From Nissolia schottii (Eukaryota; Streptophyta; Magnoliopsida; Fabales; Fabaceae), in the NCBI GenBank assembly GCA_003254905.1, contig QANU01101148.1, forward strand, positions 651,783-715,782: 64,000 nt of DNA, written 5' to 3'. Below, one piece after another: positions 46,457 through 58,957 of this stretch. Under the pieces are notes generated by a model, which was given only the letters and a program-made list of their open reading frames with translations, did not search any database and was not told where the DNA came from. A program made the position numbers and the translations under genes. The first letter of the stretch is position 1. Every line of letters begins with the position of its first letter.

Positions 46457-49400
46457 TCACACTGCCCCGGGCCGAGATAGTTGCTTCAAAGCACTAGCAA
46501 TCTTGTCCTCTGTTGCTTCACTAATGTATTCAACAAGGGGACTGTCGTTGGGTACAACGTCCTCTCTTTGGTAGCTTCCCGGACCTCTAAGCACTTGTTC
46601 TGAACCCTTACAAACCACTCCTTTCATGATTATGGTCTTGTGAGTTCCAGAGATCAATTCCTCATAATCAGTGTCCCCTGTTTCTCCGAGTATCACGTAC
46701 ATGTTTGCAACAGTCAGCCCCCAACGAACAAAGAGATACCTAACACAAACAAATAGTAAACAGTCAACTATTTGAATATAGAGCATTGCTTGAAATTATA
46801 ATATAAAGATTCTAAGTAAATATTTTGTTTTCTTTAGAAAAGAGGTTAGCAGCCCAAACCCTTACGCCAGAATCATGTAAGGTACCAACCATCAGAGGCT
46901 TCAATTTTACTAAGAGTTGTTAATGAAAGCCCCTTGCCATGTCGATTGTTACCTTAGTGCCTGTGCTCTGGATGCAAGGAGCGGAATGACGTGCATCCTA
47001 GATGACGCCCTGCAGTACATAGGATGACAACGCAAGCCTCGCATCCTTAGCTTCTGCCTCAAATCATCAACTTTCTTCACCTGAAAAAAGAGAATGAATT
47101 ACCAATCGATAAAACCAGATGCCATAGCCACTGCCAACATTCAAATACAGCACTGAATTTCGAGTACCTTACTAATATCCTTTATTTTGTATGAGATGCA
47201 ATGAGCATTGCTTGATTTCAAATCTTCCACAATGGGGCTGGAAGAGTTTTCTCTACCTTCAGCGGTGTTCATCATGAGTTTCCAAATGGTTTTCTTTAGA
47301 CCTTCAACACCCCAACGATAGTCGATGTGCGCTGCATAATCTGGATCAGGCGAAAGCTTCCCGTCTTCTGGATGAGTTCCAGGGTAGTAAACTTCACTCC
47401 CGCTGCTGCATATCAAAGCATCAAAATCATTGGCTTGAATGTTTCCTGATTTAAGGAACTCAATCGTTTCTAGCAATGGCATAGCTGTTGACAGAGCAAA
47501 TCCTGAAACTCTTGCAGTTTGAGGGTCTAGTTGAACAGCCTTAATGATACTCTGCATGACCCGGATCATTTTCTTGTCAGGAGCTCCTTTATTGTCATAG
47601 AAATCAAGTGCTATGACAATCAACCTACGCCTTCTCCTCAATAGAGGATATTTCCCGGCTGCACTTTCCGCCGGCAGCTTATTCCCGGCATCAGCATCAT
47701 TAGAACCAGAATCTGGCTTCTTCATCTTGCTCAGGACCCGCTTCACTTGGTCTTGCATGTCAGCTCCGCCGCAACTCGCTGCTGCGGCCAAGTCCCCGTC
47801 AATTGAGAGCCTAAGGGACATGTCCTGCACGTCCTTGAGTGAATCGTCGAAGGAGTCTTCACCGGTTATATCATCCCCTGGAGTATTGGTTTGCCATTGC
47901 GGATGCCTCATCCGGCACGCTGCGACCCTAGTCAAATAAGTGCGACAGTGTTCGGGCCACGAGAAAAGGTGTATATTCTTCCAGCCATTTTTCCTGCACT
48001 CATGCCACAGGTTTTTGTCTGACAGCAACTTGAGCAGTGCATTAGTGATTTCATGCTGATCGTGAGGGTCCACAAGCAAACCATTGTGGAGGGCCTAACA
48101 TATCACAAGGAGTCATTTTAAAGCAGAGGATGTCGTGCATACTTGGATCCTTCTCGAGTTTAAAAAAAATAAACATAACAGGTAAAATAGACTTTGGAAT
48201 CTACAAACAACCTTTGTGAAAAATGATTATTGCAGTTAACATTACAATGTTTATTTTATTTTATTTTTGTTTTTTCTTGCTATCTTATAATATATAGTTC
48301 GTTTACTATAGGACACGGCGAATTATTTGATTCATGAAGCCACTTGAGAAGGCTTGGTTATTGTTGTTTTATCTAAGAAATAAATAGTTCACAATGAAGC
48401 ATGTAGGAAGGTCCTCACAGGGAGGGAGCATGTAACTAATATAAAGCTAATTCTGCATTTACCCGATGAATATCTACTGGTCCCCCATTTTTAGTCGCCA
48501 CCATTGGAAGCCCATGTGCTGCGGCCTGCATGAGTTTGAACAAGTTTGGAGAAAAGAATTGGATCATTTGTGCAGTAAAATGAGAACAGTGGGAGCAAAC
48601 TAGCTAGTTAGTCAAATCCTACCTCAATTAATGTAAGACCAAAAGGTTCCACCAAAGCAGGATTTATGAAAACTCCCTGAGAGAGAGATTTCAAATTGTT
48701 AGATGTTCATAGTGGTTAAGAATAAAAGAAGTCAGTTCTATATAAAAGTAAACTTCAACATACCTTTGTTTTTGCAGCGAATCGGTATATCTCCGGAACA
48801 TCATATTGCTTGTGATGTTTAGGGTATGCTACTTGTCCATATAAGTCGTACTTATCGATCATTTTCAACACTGTCGTGAGCACACTAGCATTCCCTGAAG
48901 ACATGTCATCTATGTCATCCCTGTTTCCCATTATAAGCGTCTGTTTGGAAAGAAAGAAAGAAAAAGAAAAAACGTTACAATCTGCCAAGAGGAAAGTTCA
49001 AAATTAAAGTCAAACTTACAAGATTAGCAAGTTCACGCAAGGGACGGCTTTCTCCAAAGGCTTTTAAAAGAGTGATTAGGTTCTTCTTTGGATCTGGCCT
49101 CGATAAGGCTAAGATCATAGGCTTATGAGGATTGGTAAAGAAACGCATCACCTGCACAACGCTGTCAGATATATGCAGTCCAACGACAGTAATTAGTTAA
49201 TGTGAGATGTGTATAGAAGGATGAGTTACTCACTTCTGACCAAATTGGAGGCATTGCTTTTGGTGAAGATCCTTCAACAACAACAGAGAGCTGAGCCAGC
49301 TCCCCATCCGCTTCAGGGCCATCTTCTTGGATCACGACATTGCTGAAGTCCATACCAGGCGTGATAACCTGGAGAAAGTTTGAAGGAAGAGCTAGTACTT

Positions 49401-51602
49401 GATTGAATCATTCAATAAAAAACAGTCGATTTCAGTTCCGTAACACATATATTACCGCCATCCTTGGCATGTATCGACCATGACAGTTGACGCCGCGTCT
49501 GGCTCGAGCACGCAATACTTTCTCAAGCTTGACATCAAATCCATCGTAAAGCCCCCACTGCTCGTCGATTTCTTGCCTTGTACTAGTGATAACGAGTTCT
49601 GCGGCGTCTAGGGAAAGCTCTTCTGCCTCAATCCTCCTCATCATCTTATACGTCGAATTGATGTCCTCCTTTGATTGGCGATGCTTAAGAAGTTGCTCAA
49701 GCTTGTTTCTTCCAAGCGAATGGCCTGTCAGCACCATGGGCACGTTCAAGGCACCCGAAAGAAGAGCAGCGCTATCTCCAGCATCAGCATAGTGTCCATG
49801 AATTACATAAGGCCACACAGGCTTCCCCCCACCGACCTGTTCACCCAATACTTTTGACATGTTGAGGATGTGAGCCAGTGCTCCATCTACAAATTCTTGA
49901 ACATAGGGCCAAAGGAGTTCTTTCGGGAGATACTTATCACGTGGACCAAATGGTATTCTTATGATGTATGCGCCACTGCTCTCCCCAACACAATCGTCAT
50001 CATTATCTTGCCCTGCAGTTAGCATTTCTGTAGGCTCTCCATAGCTCCAATCAATTTCAGGCGATGAGATTTGGCGTGTGAACAGATCCACTCTATATAC
50101 TCCAGGCATTTTTGCCAGCGCACGAGCAAGCTCTACCACATATTTGATCTGGAAATTAATACATTGCTTCAAGTGTTAATCACTAATTAAAATGGGAGCG
50201 ACGGACAAAGAGAAATCTATTTTTCCATGTAAGAATGTCATGTACCTGTCCACCGGTATCGGAATCTCGACCAAGCTCCATGTTTTCTCCCCGAACCAAT
50301 CCATGCAAACTGCAGAATGAAAAAAAGAAGAAAGAATTGAAAGAACAAATCATTATGATTGGCTTATGACAGCTGGTCACAGACTTCAAGAGTGACTTAC
50401 CTTCCTGTCATCTGAAATAAGCAATGTAAAAGACAGTTAAATTGCATCTGAAGCAATGCAATTGTTTTTTTTTTTTTTTGTTNNNNNNNNNNNNNNNNNN
50501 NNNNNNNNNNNNNNNNNNNNNNNNNNNNNNNNNNNNNNNNNNNNNNNNNNNNNNNNNNNNNNNNNNNNNNNNNNNNNNNNNNNNNNNNNNNNNNNNNNNN
50601 NNNNNNNNNNNNNNNNNNNNNNNNNNNNNNNNNNNNNNNNNNNNNNNNNNNNNNNNNNNNNNNNNNNNNNNNNNNNNNNNNNNNNNNNNNNNNNNNNNNN
50701 NNNNNNNNNNNNNNNNNNNNNNNNNNNNNNNNNNNNNNNNNNNNNNNNNNNNNNNNNNNNNNNNNNNNNNNNNNNNNNNNNNNNNNNNNNNNNNNNNNNN
50801 NNNNNNNNNNNNNNNNNNNNNNNNNNNNNNNNNNNNNNNNNNNNNNNNNNNNNNNNNNNNNNNNNNNNNNNNNNNNNNNNNNNNNNNNNNNNNNNNNNNN
50901 NNNNNNNNNNNCCCCCCCCCCCCCATTGAAAAAATAAAATTCCCACACATGAAGGTATGCAAAAAAAAAAACAAGGAAAGTTAAATTTCCTATAAATAGG
51001 AATCAAGATAAAAAAAAATACCACTCAAGAAGAACATACAGTTTCTCCTACTCATACAGATAACGTAAGTTACGGGTTATGGAATCTTAAAAGAATTAAA
51101 AGACTTGATTCAATTTACAAATTGGATTCATGCATGGAAACTTATTACAAATAATCTAATATTAATAAATAACGCACAATGCATTTATACATCATAGTAC
51201 CTTGCGTGTCATATTATAGAATTTTGCATCAAATTAATTATCCCATCGGTACAATTAATCCATGCGTGTTAAAAACTTGTGGAACTAAAGAATTATGTGA
51301 AGAAAAAGAAAGGAAAGAAGAACCTGCTTCTTCTTGCGGGCAAGATGCCATATACGCCAGCACATGTTCTCAAGCCTTGAGCTTCTCTCCCTCGTGTTCC
51401 TGGTAGCAACCACCTTGATCCAAGTGCGGTAAAGATCAGATTCGTCGACACTCGCAACCACCTCTTCCACAAAGTACTTTGTGGGGTTGAAATGGCCTCC
51501 ATCTCTCAGAGTCACAGGTGCAGGCTTCTGCTCCTCAATGGTTGAAGCACCCGTCGAGAGTATAGCCTCCAGGTACCCATTAATCCATTCATTCCCAGCC
51601 AT
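46457..51602 (-). CDS. SPS: Sucrose-phosphate synthase, SPS4F/family C type, one exon in a gap
   Basis: Makes sucrose-6-phosphate from UDP-glucose and fructose-6-phosphate in the cytosol. Visible exons: 51324-51602, 50246-50309, 49456-50148, 49234-49368, 49020-49151, 48764-48940, 48623-48676, 48463-48525, 47168-48094, 46953-47080, 46457-46739; about 978 codons in consistent phase. The start [15 protein letters not shown] is the usual SPS N-terminus. [24 protein letters not shown] and [12 protein letters not shown] lie in the GT-B N-lobe, and [11 protein letters not shown] (the E-x7-E motif) in the C-lobe. The last 300 residues are the phosphatase-like (HAD) tail, with GDTDYEEL and the ending KGVVCKGSE...YQREDVVP that groups it with Arabidopsis SPS4F. 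The exon between residue 93 and LHGLVRG is not visible and must lie in the gap 50483-50911. It would carry the family's light-regulated Ser (Ser158 in spinach), so that site cannot be checked. Confidence 0.94.
50401..50411 (-). other. Possible 11-nt microexon in SPS
   Basis: ATGACAGGAAG is bounded by TTTCAG and GTAAGT, both strong splice signals. It reads in frame into LHGLVRG only if the hidden upstream exon ends in phase 0; the family-typical LIS|LHG junction would end in phase 2, and then inclusion would shift the frame. Confidence 0.3.
50483..50911. other. Assembly gap, 429 Ns
   Basis: The gap is bordered by a run of about 17 T (50464-50480) and a run of 13 C (50912-50924). It lies inside the SPS gene and hides one exon. 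Confidence 0.99.
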
Positions 51603-52310
51603 TTTCTTAATTTGCTTGTTTTGTTTGTTTCTTTGTTTGTTTACTTTCTCAGTTATTTTCTCCGAAAAGAAAGGGAAAAGAATTAGATACAAATAAGAAT
51701 AGGTATATATGCTTGTGTGTACGTATCCAAGATCAAACGATGGAGTGTTCCTTCTTTGAAACCGCAATATCAGTCAGTAGTGCAAAGTGGGAGAAGGTTT
51801 CTTGAATATTAAGGAAGCACGTGAATTCATGGACATGGCTTCGGAGGTGTTGTTTGGAGTGAGAAGGAACGAGTTTCGGTTATGACGTGGAGTGATTGAC
51901 TTGAACTCTGTTTTGTTTTTGTTTTTGTTTTTGTTTCTTCAATGTTATTTTCCAGGTGCTGTTGAATGAGGAAGAAGGTGGAAAAAGGTGTGTTGGGATT
52001 GATGTGGAAGAGTTCAAACTTCAAAGGAAGCGTATTTTTGTTATTTTGGGTGAATAACGACGAGAAGGGAATGTTTGAGAGAGAGAGAAGGAAATGGTGA
52101 GGGCAGAGAGAGCAAAGCAGAGAGTGGAGGAGAAGGAGATGGCAAAGGCGAGAGAACCACATGGCAAGGGAACGGTGGGTCACCGAATAGACACGTGTAG
52201 ATCTGAAAAGGAGAGAGAAATCGGTTCGTCTCTTTGTTTGTTATGGATGGATGGAAGGAAGGAAGGAGGTAAACTTATACTAAGGGAGAAATAACTAAAA
52301 GTAATGCTAC
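51603..52310 (-). promoter_or_regulatory. Presumed SPS 5' UTR and promoter region
   Basis: Upstream of the SPS ATG the gene-sense strand is pyrimidine-rich, and a plus-strand (TTTTTG)n run lies at about 51911-51936. The frame at 51827-52183 (-) is low complexity without a known domain. I did not assign a TATA box. Confidence 0.4.
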
Positions 52311-53309
52311 ATCAACAACTTACATAGAAAATAAAACATATTCATTAAAAATATATTTTTTCTCTCTCCTACTTTTACTCTCTATTTCTCGTCTCTTATT
52401 CTCACTTCCTCTTCGTTTCACTCAAAACCCACTTCTTCTTTTTCTTCCTCCTCTTTGGTGCTTCTTTTTCTTATTTCTCCTGTATCTTTGTGTTTATCAA
52501 CTCCTTTCAAATTTTGGTACGTCTTCTTTCCATAACTTTGTTATTAATATTATTTTCTTTTAAGATGTTAGTTTTCACATTGATTTCTCTACTTTATACT
52601 GTTGGTGTCTTCGTTTTAAGATGTTAATTTATTTTAGCACGTTAGTTTACTGATACTGATTTATTTTTGTTTATTTATCACTATTTTGGTGTGTTGGTTT
52701 CTTAGTTTTAGAATGGTGATTTCTCTGTTTTAGAGTACTGATTTTTTTTTCTGTTTTAGTTGTTTATAGAGGTTGTGTAGTAGTGGTATGAAGTGTACAC
52801 AGTACTCGTAAAAGAAACCAATATCATTACAAAAAGAAACCATGTTTTTGTAAGAGAAACCAACATGTCTGAGAAAAGATACCAACATGACTAATACTAA
52901 TTATTTTTGTTATTTGTCATTGTTTTAGCGGGTTGACTTATCTGTGTTAGGTCGTTAGTTTGTTGATTTATAGAGGTTGGATTATTTATTATTTTGTTGA
53001 TTTCATTATTTTTTTAATGTGCAGAAAAAATGTTTTTAGAATTGGTGGGTGATTGCATGTGCATAGAAGAAAAGTGAGGGTTGAAGAGAGAATGTGAGGG
53101 GAGTGGGGCATTTCATTTTTTTAATGCGTCGTCCATATTTGTTGTCCCTTTTTCTTGTACATGTAGCAAAGCCATTAAGACAAAGGTTAAGGTGTAGCAT
53201 TTAAGTGATGGCAACATGTCCAATATAATATGAGTACAAATAATACAGAGAAATGTGTTTTTCACACTAAAATACACAAACACTCTAAAACACTATGACA
53301 ATAATTAGA
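52311..53309. other. Intergenic DNA, no gene seen
   Basis: Includes a CT-rich tract (52360-52470) and a set of degenerate GAAACCAA(C/T)AT phrases (52800-52890). No coding frame. Confidence 0.5.
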
Positions 53310-53890
53310 GCTGCCAAAACAGGCTGGGTTAGCCCATTCGGGTTAGCCACATTGAGTCGAGCCATTTTAGGTTGCCTTTTTTTGGAGTTAGTAAAATGCT
53401 AACCCATTTTTATTCAGGCCATTTTTAGGCTGGCCCATGGACAAATATTTTGCCAACTTAAATTTTTTAAGATATATATAAACACACATATACTAATTTA
53501 AAATTGGTAAAGTTTGATAATAATGTGTGAGTGAATTTTATTGACTAAATAAAATAACTAGTCTATATAATGTTGAGATTATTTTGACTTAATTTTGTGT
53601 TGATTTGGATTAATCCTCAAGTCTCAAATGTTTGAAAATGACTATATAACAAAAGAAATTTTGAAAATGTATTTTGTATTCAATTTAATTAATAAGGTGC
53701 GACATACTCGAGCTATTTACAAAGGCTTTATAACAATATTTTGGTTATGCAGTTATGTAACAAGACAGTAACACTTTTTTATAGATAGTTAATAAAAACA
53801 CAAACCATTGGCATTAGGGGCCAATCACTTGGAATTAAATGAACTAAATATACAAGAGTAAACTTTACATAAATGTAGTTATTCTAGTCT
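53310..53890 (+). mobile_element. Dispersed ~590-bp repeat, copy 2 (hAT-like end)
   Basis: Inverted relative of 35480-36075. Its outer end reads AGAGCTGCCAAAACAGG, followed by GGGTTAGCCCATTCGGG-type palindromic text, then the shared AT-rich body. Non-coding. Confidence 0.55.
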
Positions 53891-55799
53891 ATATTATCAG
53901 GTAAATTTGTCACAAACCTGAAAGTTGAGTCCAGCACACAAGGGACTAGTTCCTTTACGAAAGACTCTAAACGTGTAAAACATGATCATGTATAATAATA
54001 TAACTAAATTAACTATATTTTAAACTAATTCTTGTTACAATTGAAAACATGAAATTGTTTGCACATGTATAAGTGATTATAAATTATGCCACTAACTCTA
54101 ACTAAGTGTGACATCTCTTGGAGAGTTGGCTACCACATTGAGATTACTATTCTACGTAACTAATTGGGGTTCTAAAGGTGGCGTGTCACAATTACCAACT
54201 AAAGACAGTAAATTAAAAGTACATGCACATGGTAATCACCTTGGATCGTGGATTGTTTTCATCAATTTAAGAGATTCTTTCACTTAGGTGGTTAAGTTAT
54301 CAATTAGATTATCACCTAATTAACATGTAATTCTACCTAAGTAAACCACAATCAAATTTCCCTTAGAGATAGATTAGTTTATGACATAGCCAATCACAAT
54401 CGCAATCCTATGACCATGTACTAATGCTAATCACCATTTACCTTAGCATAACCTCAATCAAGATCCATTTAATTTTTCTCTACTCAATTATATCTAATTA
54501 AAGTCAATTTGAATAATCCATCAAATTTTCCCTAATTATGAGTAACCCCAGTTCACACGCACGCCTATAATCCAAGAACACTTGCAATCCAAGAAGTCTT
54601 TTCAACAACAATCTTACATCAATGATCACCACCATGAAATTGAAGAAAACATGATAAGAGATAATCAAAATCCTAGAGTGAAATTTACCATTAAGCATGA
54701 AAACCTCACAACCCTTGGGATCCTTGGTTGAATCCATGTACAAGTGTAAGTTACACCTCCATTGGATGGAGGTTACAAGCTAGAAACCATAAATTACAAA
54801 TGGAATTGGAGAAAATACAGAGGGAAGGTAGGATGAAGAAGGAGAAAATGAGATGAGAAAGAAAGGGTTTCTAAATTAGGTCAAAAGTTCAAAGAGAATG
54901 AAAGAATGTTGCTGCAGTTGTGTACTTCTGCACTACTTAAAGTAACTTCCTTTTTGGGCCCATCTGCACTTTCCTTGGGCCTGACAAAAATATCAGGTCC
55001 GCAACAAACCGTTGGAGTAGATAACAGTGGTTGTGGTGGATGATTCACTAGAGTGGCTCCTAATCGTATAGGTGGTTGGACTTTGGTGTAGAAGCTCCTG
55101 ATGGGCCCGTAGTTCTTTTGCTGCCTCCTTGCATGACCTATGCGCTCTAAAATCTCACGACACTACACAAAATAATGGTCAAGTGTAAAAGTGCCATAAC
55201 TCCACTAATTCTAACCTACTTTTACAATTTGATTCTTGAGGAGGCTTTAGCACAAATGCTAGATAAATCATGATAATAGAATGAAAAGGTATGCTAATTG
55301 CTCAATTTTAGGATAAAAGATAGGTAGGAGAGCCTGTCAAAACACCCATCACTTAAACAATTGCAAGGAAACAATTGAGAAAGCAATAACAAAATATAAC
55401 AAAATGAAAGAAGAATGATGACTAGAGATGAAAATCATGAAGATAAAGACATGGAGACCAAGAGCAATGCAAGAATGATAAAAGCAAGAAATGAAAGTCA
55501 AGTCCTTTGTGGCCAACTCCTTTTATGACCAATCCCTAAAGAGTTACACTTTTAACACTTTTCTTTTGGTTTGTTTTCCTTATCTTTTTTTACCTTTCAT
55601 AGGATGGGATTTGCACTAGGCTTTTCTTTTCCTTTGAGGATTGTTTTTACTTGTGGCACTTTTCTCTAAGGAAGGGCTTCCTTGGGCACATAAGTTGACT
55701 AATAGAGCTATGTTTTGCTTTGCTTATAAGTCATTGCAAATTTTTTTTTATTTTCATCAACTTATGCACTTGGGGCCACTCACCCTACATACCCCACAC
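53891..55799. other. Intergenic DNA, no gene seen
   Basis: AT-rich with a slightly less AT-rich part from about 54780 to 55160. The frame at 54504-54743 (-) shows no recognisable domain. It ends at a single N (55800). Confidence 0.45.
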
Positions 55800-55800
55800 N

Positions 55801-56680
55801 TTTATCTTGCCATCTAATTTGCCCTAAATAATTTGAACTCTTTAACACAAAGTTGCCTTTTGAACCAGAAATTTTCACAGAATTGCACCAATTATTAGTT
55901 CAAATTGGGTAATCTCATCAACACCTGTTGCCCTCATAAAGAAGCCAAAGAAAACGTAACCATGTATATAAAAGGAAGGGGGGAGCAGAGAGTTGGCAAA
56001 AGCAGGCAGAATTCTGTTTTATGTCATCTGCGGGTTTCCACATCACTCATTTTGAGTATTTTCCATTAGTTTATGCTCAGATTCCAATTCTCTTTCATTT
56101 CCTTTTTCATTTATAATTTATGAGGATCTCTTCACCCATTCACCCAATTCTTATCCTTCTCCATGATTACTCAAAAGACGACTTGCCTTATTTTGGGATA
56201 ATTTAAATGAACGTGAAACCAGAAGCTAATGTCTTTTCCTGCCAATTATCTGGAGTAGAGAAATAGTTCCATAATTCATTTTAGTAATCTCATGCCAAAT
56301 CCTTCTCCCTCATTTTCATTTTAATTGTCCAAAATGAAACGCTACACATATTAAAATAAACAACAGAAAACATATTGGTAAGGGCATAAAATGGTACAAA
56401 TTAACAAAATTATCCCTATATAAAAAAATAAATTTGTTCTTTAAAAACATATTGCCTCCTTTTCCTGCTTTCTAAAACAATATGAACTATAACTATAAAT
56501 GAATGAATTCCAGCTCTTGCGGATCGTTAGATTGGGAGTTGTGAACATAAAAGAGAAAGCCTCTAAAAAGCAAAATGGAAGTGAAAAAGAATTTGATGAG
56601 AAAACTAGCCAGTTGGCTCTTTCATGTGAACCTTTTGTAAGACTAAAAGGACGGCACGTAAAATGATGATAGAAAGACGA
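55801..56680 (+). repeat. 880-bp duplicated segment, copy 1, bracketed by single Ns
   Basis: Almost identical to 57958-58839: I count three or four differences (a 2-bp length change in GTATATAAAA versus GGATATATAAAA, GCAGGCAG versus GTAGGCAG, CTGCGGG versus CTGCTGG). Ns lie exactly at 55800 and 56681. No gene within. Confidence 0.95.
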
Positions 56681-56681
56681 N

Positions 56682-57111
56682 CCCATGAAATGAAAACAGA
56701 AATATAACAGAGTATTGATAATCAGTCGCAATGAAAAATTGAGGTAGATTGTTATTTTAGCAAACCACAATATTGATTTATGATACTTATCCAAATATTT
56801 AATACTTCCTTAACCTAATCTAATGACAAATAATGTTGGATAAAATTTTGAACAAAAATGAAAAACATGGAAGATTTTCCATTAAGATTTTCTCTTTGGA
56901 GAAAATGTTTAAAAGAAATTATATTTATTCACTTTGGTAAAACCTTCTTTTTGATCCCTTATTATGCTTAAATAATCACCTTGACTCATATTTTAAAAAA
57001 TGTTCAATTTTGTCCTCTTAAAATGAGTCATTAGTTTTTATATGGGGTTAAATGAGTTAAAATCATTATTTGAGTATAAGTAGGGGAAACTTGGATGCTC
57101 ATAGAGTACAT
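56682..57111. other. AT-rich spacer, no gene seen
   Basis: Sequence between the N at 56681 and a MITE; no coding frame. Confidence 0.5.
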
Positions 57112-57114
57112 TTA

Positions 57115-57582
57115 GGCTTGATTTGATAAAACTTTTTGAGAAGGTGCTCCACCTCTCAAAAAAGATGAGCCATTTTTTTTGTATTTGATAAACAAAAAAA
57201 TTAAAGAGCTTTTACTCCTAACTTTTGAGAGTTGGGGATACTTTTGAGACCTTTTAAAAGTAGCTTTTTAGAGTTAGTTTGTGCTCTCTAAAATGTAAAA
57301 AAACTAAATAACCTTAAATTTAAATAGAAATTCAACTTTATCGATTAAAATCTGATTCTTCCTCATCAATCATTTATTATATATTTCTATTCTAGTCATT
57401 TTATATTTTAGAAACAAACTTATAATATATTTACCAAACACTAATTTGTGACTTTGGCTTATTAAGAACCAATTTTATCATATTTTATCAAGCAATATCA
57501 CCATGTCTTTTTAAAAGCAATTTTTTGACAGTTGAAAAAACTCAACAACTTTTAAAAAGCAACAACTTTAGCCAACTAAGCC
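57115..57582. mobile_element. PIF/Harbinger-like MITE, 468 bp, TTA target duplication
   Basis: The ends GGCTTGATTTGATAAAA and, inverted, GGCTTAGTTGGCTAAA are imperfect TIRs, flanked on both sides by TTA (57112-57114 and 57583-57585), the target duplication of Tourist/PIF-Harbinger elements. Non-coding, AT-rich interior. Confidence 0.6.
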
Positions 57583-57663
57583 TTAATGCGTGCTTCATGA
57601 ACATTATTAACCATTGATTTATTAATAATCAATGATTTATAATGTTCATTGAACACGCATTAA
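57583..57663. repeat. 81-bp hairpin with ~38-bp arms
   Basis: TTAATGCGTG(C/T)T...ATGAACATTAT...CATTGATT occurs on the left and, inverted, on the right with few mismatches and almost no loop. It sits immediately next to the PIF-like MITE. Confidence 0.7.
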
Positions 57664-57957
57664 TTGTGCTTCATAAGCATCCAAATATTTGTCATACACA
57701 AGGGACTAAGAAGATTTTACCCTATTCGTGTCCATTTGAATACCAAAAAGAAAAAAATACAGGGAATATATTAGAAGTAGTCTTTTATTTATATGGGTAT
57801 AAAAGTAAATACAAATGAGTCACCACCACATCAATTTCCAAAAACTATTAAATGGTTAAAAAGTTTAAGAGTCTCTCTCATTTGTGTTTGATGCGAAAGT
57901 TTGTGGCAATCGTGGCATCATCCACAAGTGACAAGTGAGAACCACCATCAACCAAAC

Positions 57958-58839
57958 TTTATCTTGCCATCTAATTTGCCCTAAATAATTTGAACTCTTT
58001 AACACAAAGTTGCCTTTTGAACCAGAAATTTTCACAGAATTGCACCAATTATTAGTTCAAATTGGGTAATCTCATCAACACCTGTTGCCCTCATAAAGAA
58101 GCCAAAGAAAACGTAACCATGGATATATAAAAGGAAGGGGGGAGCAGAGAGTTGGCAAAAGTAGGCAGAATTCTGTTTTATGTCATCTGCTGGTTTCCAC
58201 ATCACTCATTTTGAGTATTTTCCATTAGTTTATGCTCAGATTCCAATTCTCTTTCATTTCCTTTTTCATTTATAATTTATGAGGATCTCTTCACCCATTC
58301 ACCCAATTCTTATCCTTCTCCATGATTACTCAAAAGACGACTTGCCTTATTTTGGGATAATTTAAATGAACGTGAAACCAGAAGCTAATGTCTTTTCCTG
58401 CCAATTATCTGGAGTAGAGAAATAGTTCCATAATTCATTTTAGTAATCTCATGCCAAATCCTTCTCCCTCATTTTCATTTTAATTGTCCAAAATGAAACG
58501 CTACACATATTAAAATAAACAACAGAAAACATATTGGTAAGGGCATAAAATGGTACAAATTAACAAAATTATCCCTATATAAAAAAATAAATTTGTTCTT
58601 TAAAAACATATTGCCTCCTTTTCCTGCTTTCTAAAACAATATGAACTATAACTATAAATGAATGAATTCCAGCTCTTGCGGATCGTTAGATTGGGAGTTG
58701 TGAACATAAAAGAGAAAGCCTCTAAAAAGCAAAATGGAAGTGAAAAAGAATTTGATGAGAAAACTAGCCAGTTGGCTCTTTCATGTGAACCTTTTGTAAG
58801 ACTAAAAGGACGGCACGTAAAATGATGATAGAAAGACGA
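57958..58839 (+). repeat. 882-bp duplicated segment, copy 2
   Basis: Continuous with its surroundings, unlike copy 1. Contains no coding frame. Confidence 0.95.
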
Positions 58840-58957
58840 GTAAACTGCGGGCTTCTGGTGAGTTCAGAAAAGGTGTCTCACTCCCAAACGTGACAATATT
58901 CTATTAGGAAAATAAATACGGGGGGAAGCAAAAATTCGGCTTCAATATTACAGTTGT

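Noticed and set aside
50397..51024. Several long frames made mostly of X
   Set aside because: They are artefacts of translating the 429-bp N gap.
51827..52183. 118-codon frame upstream of SPS
   Set aside because: Simple-sequence composition without a domain, located in the SPS promoter/leader region.
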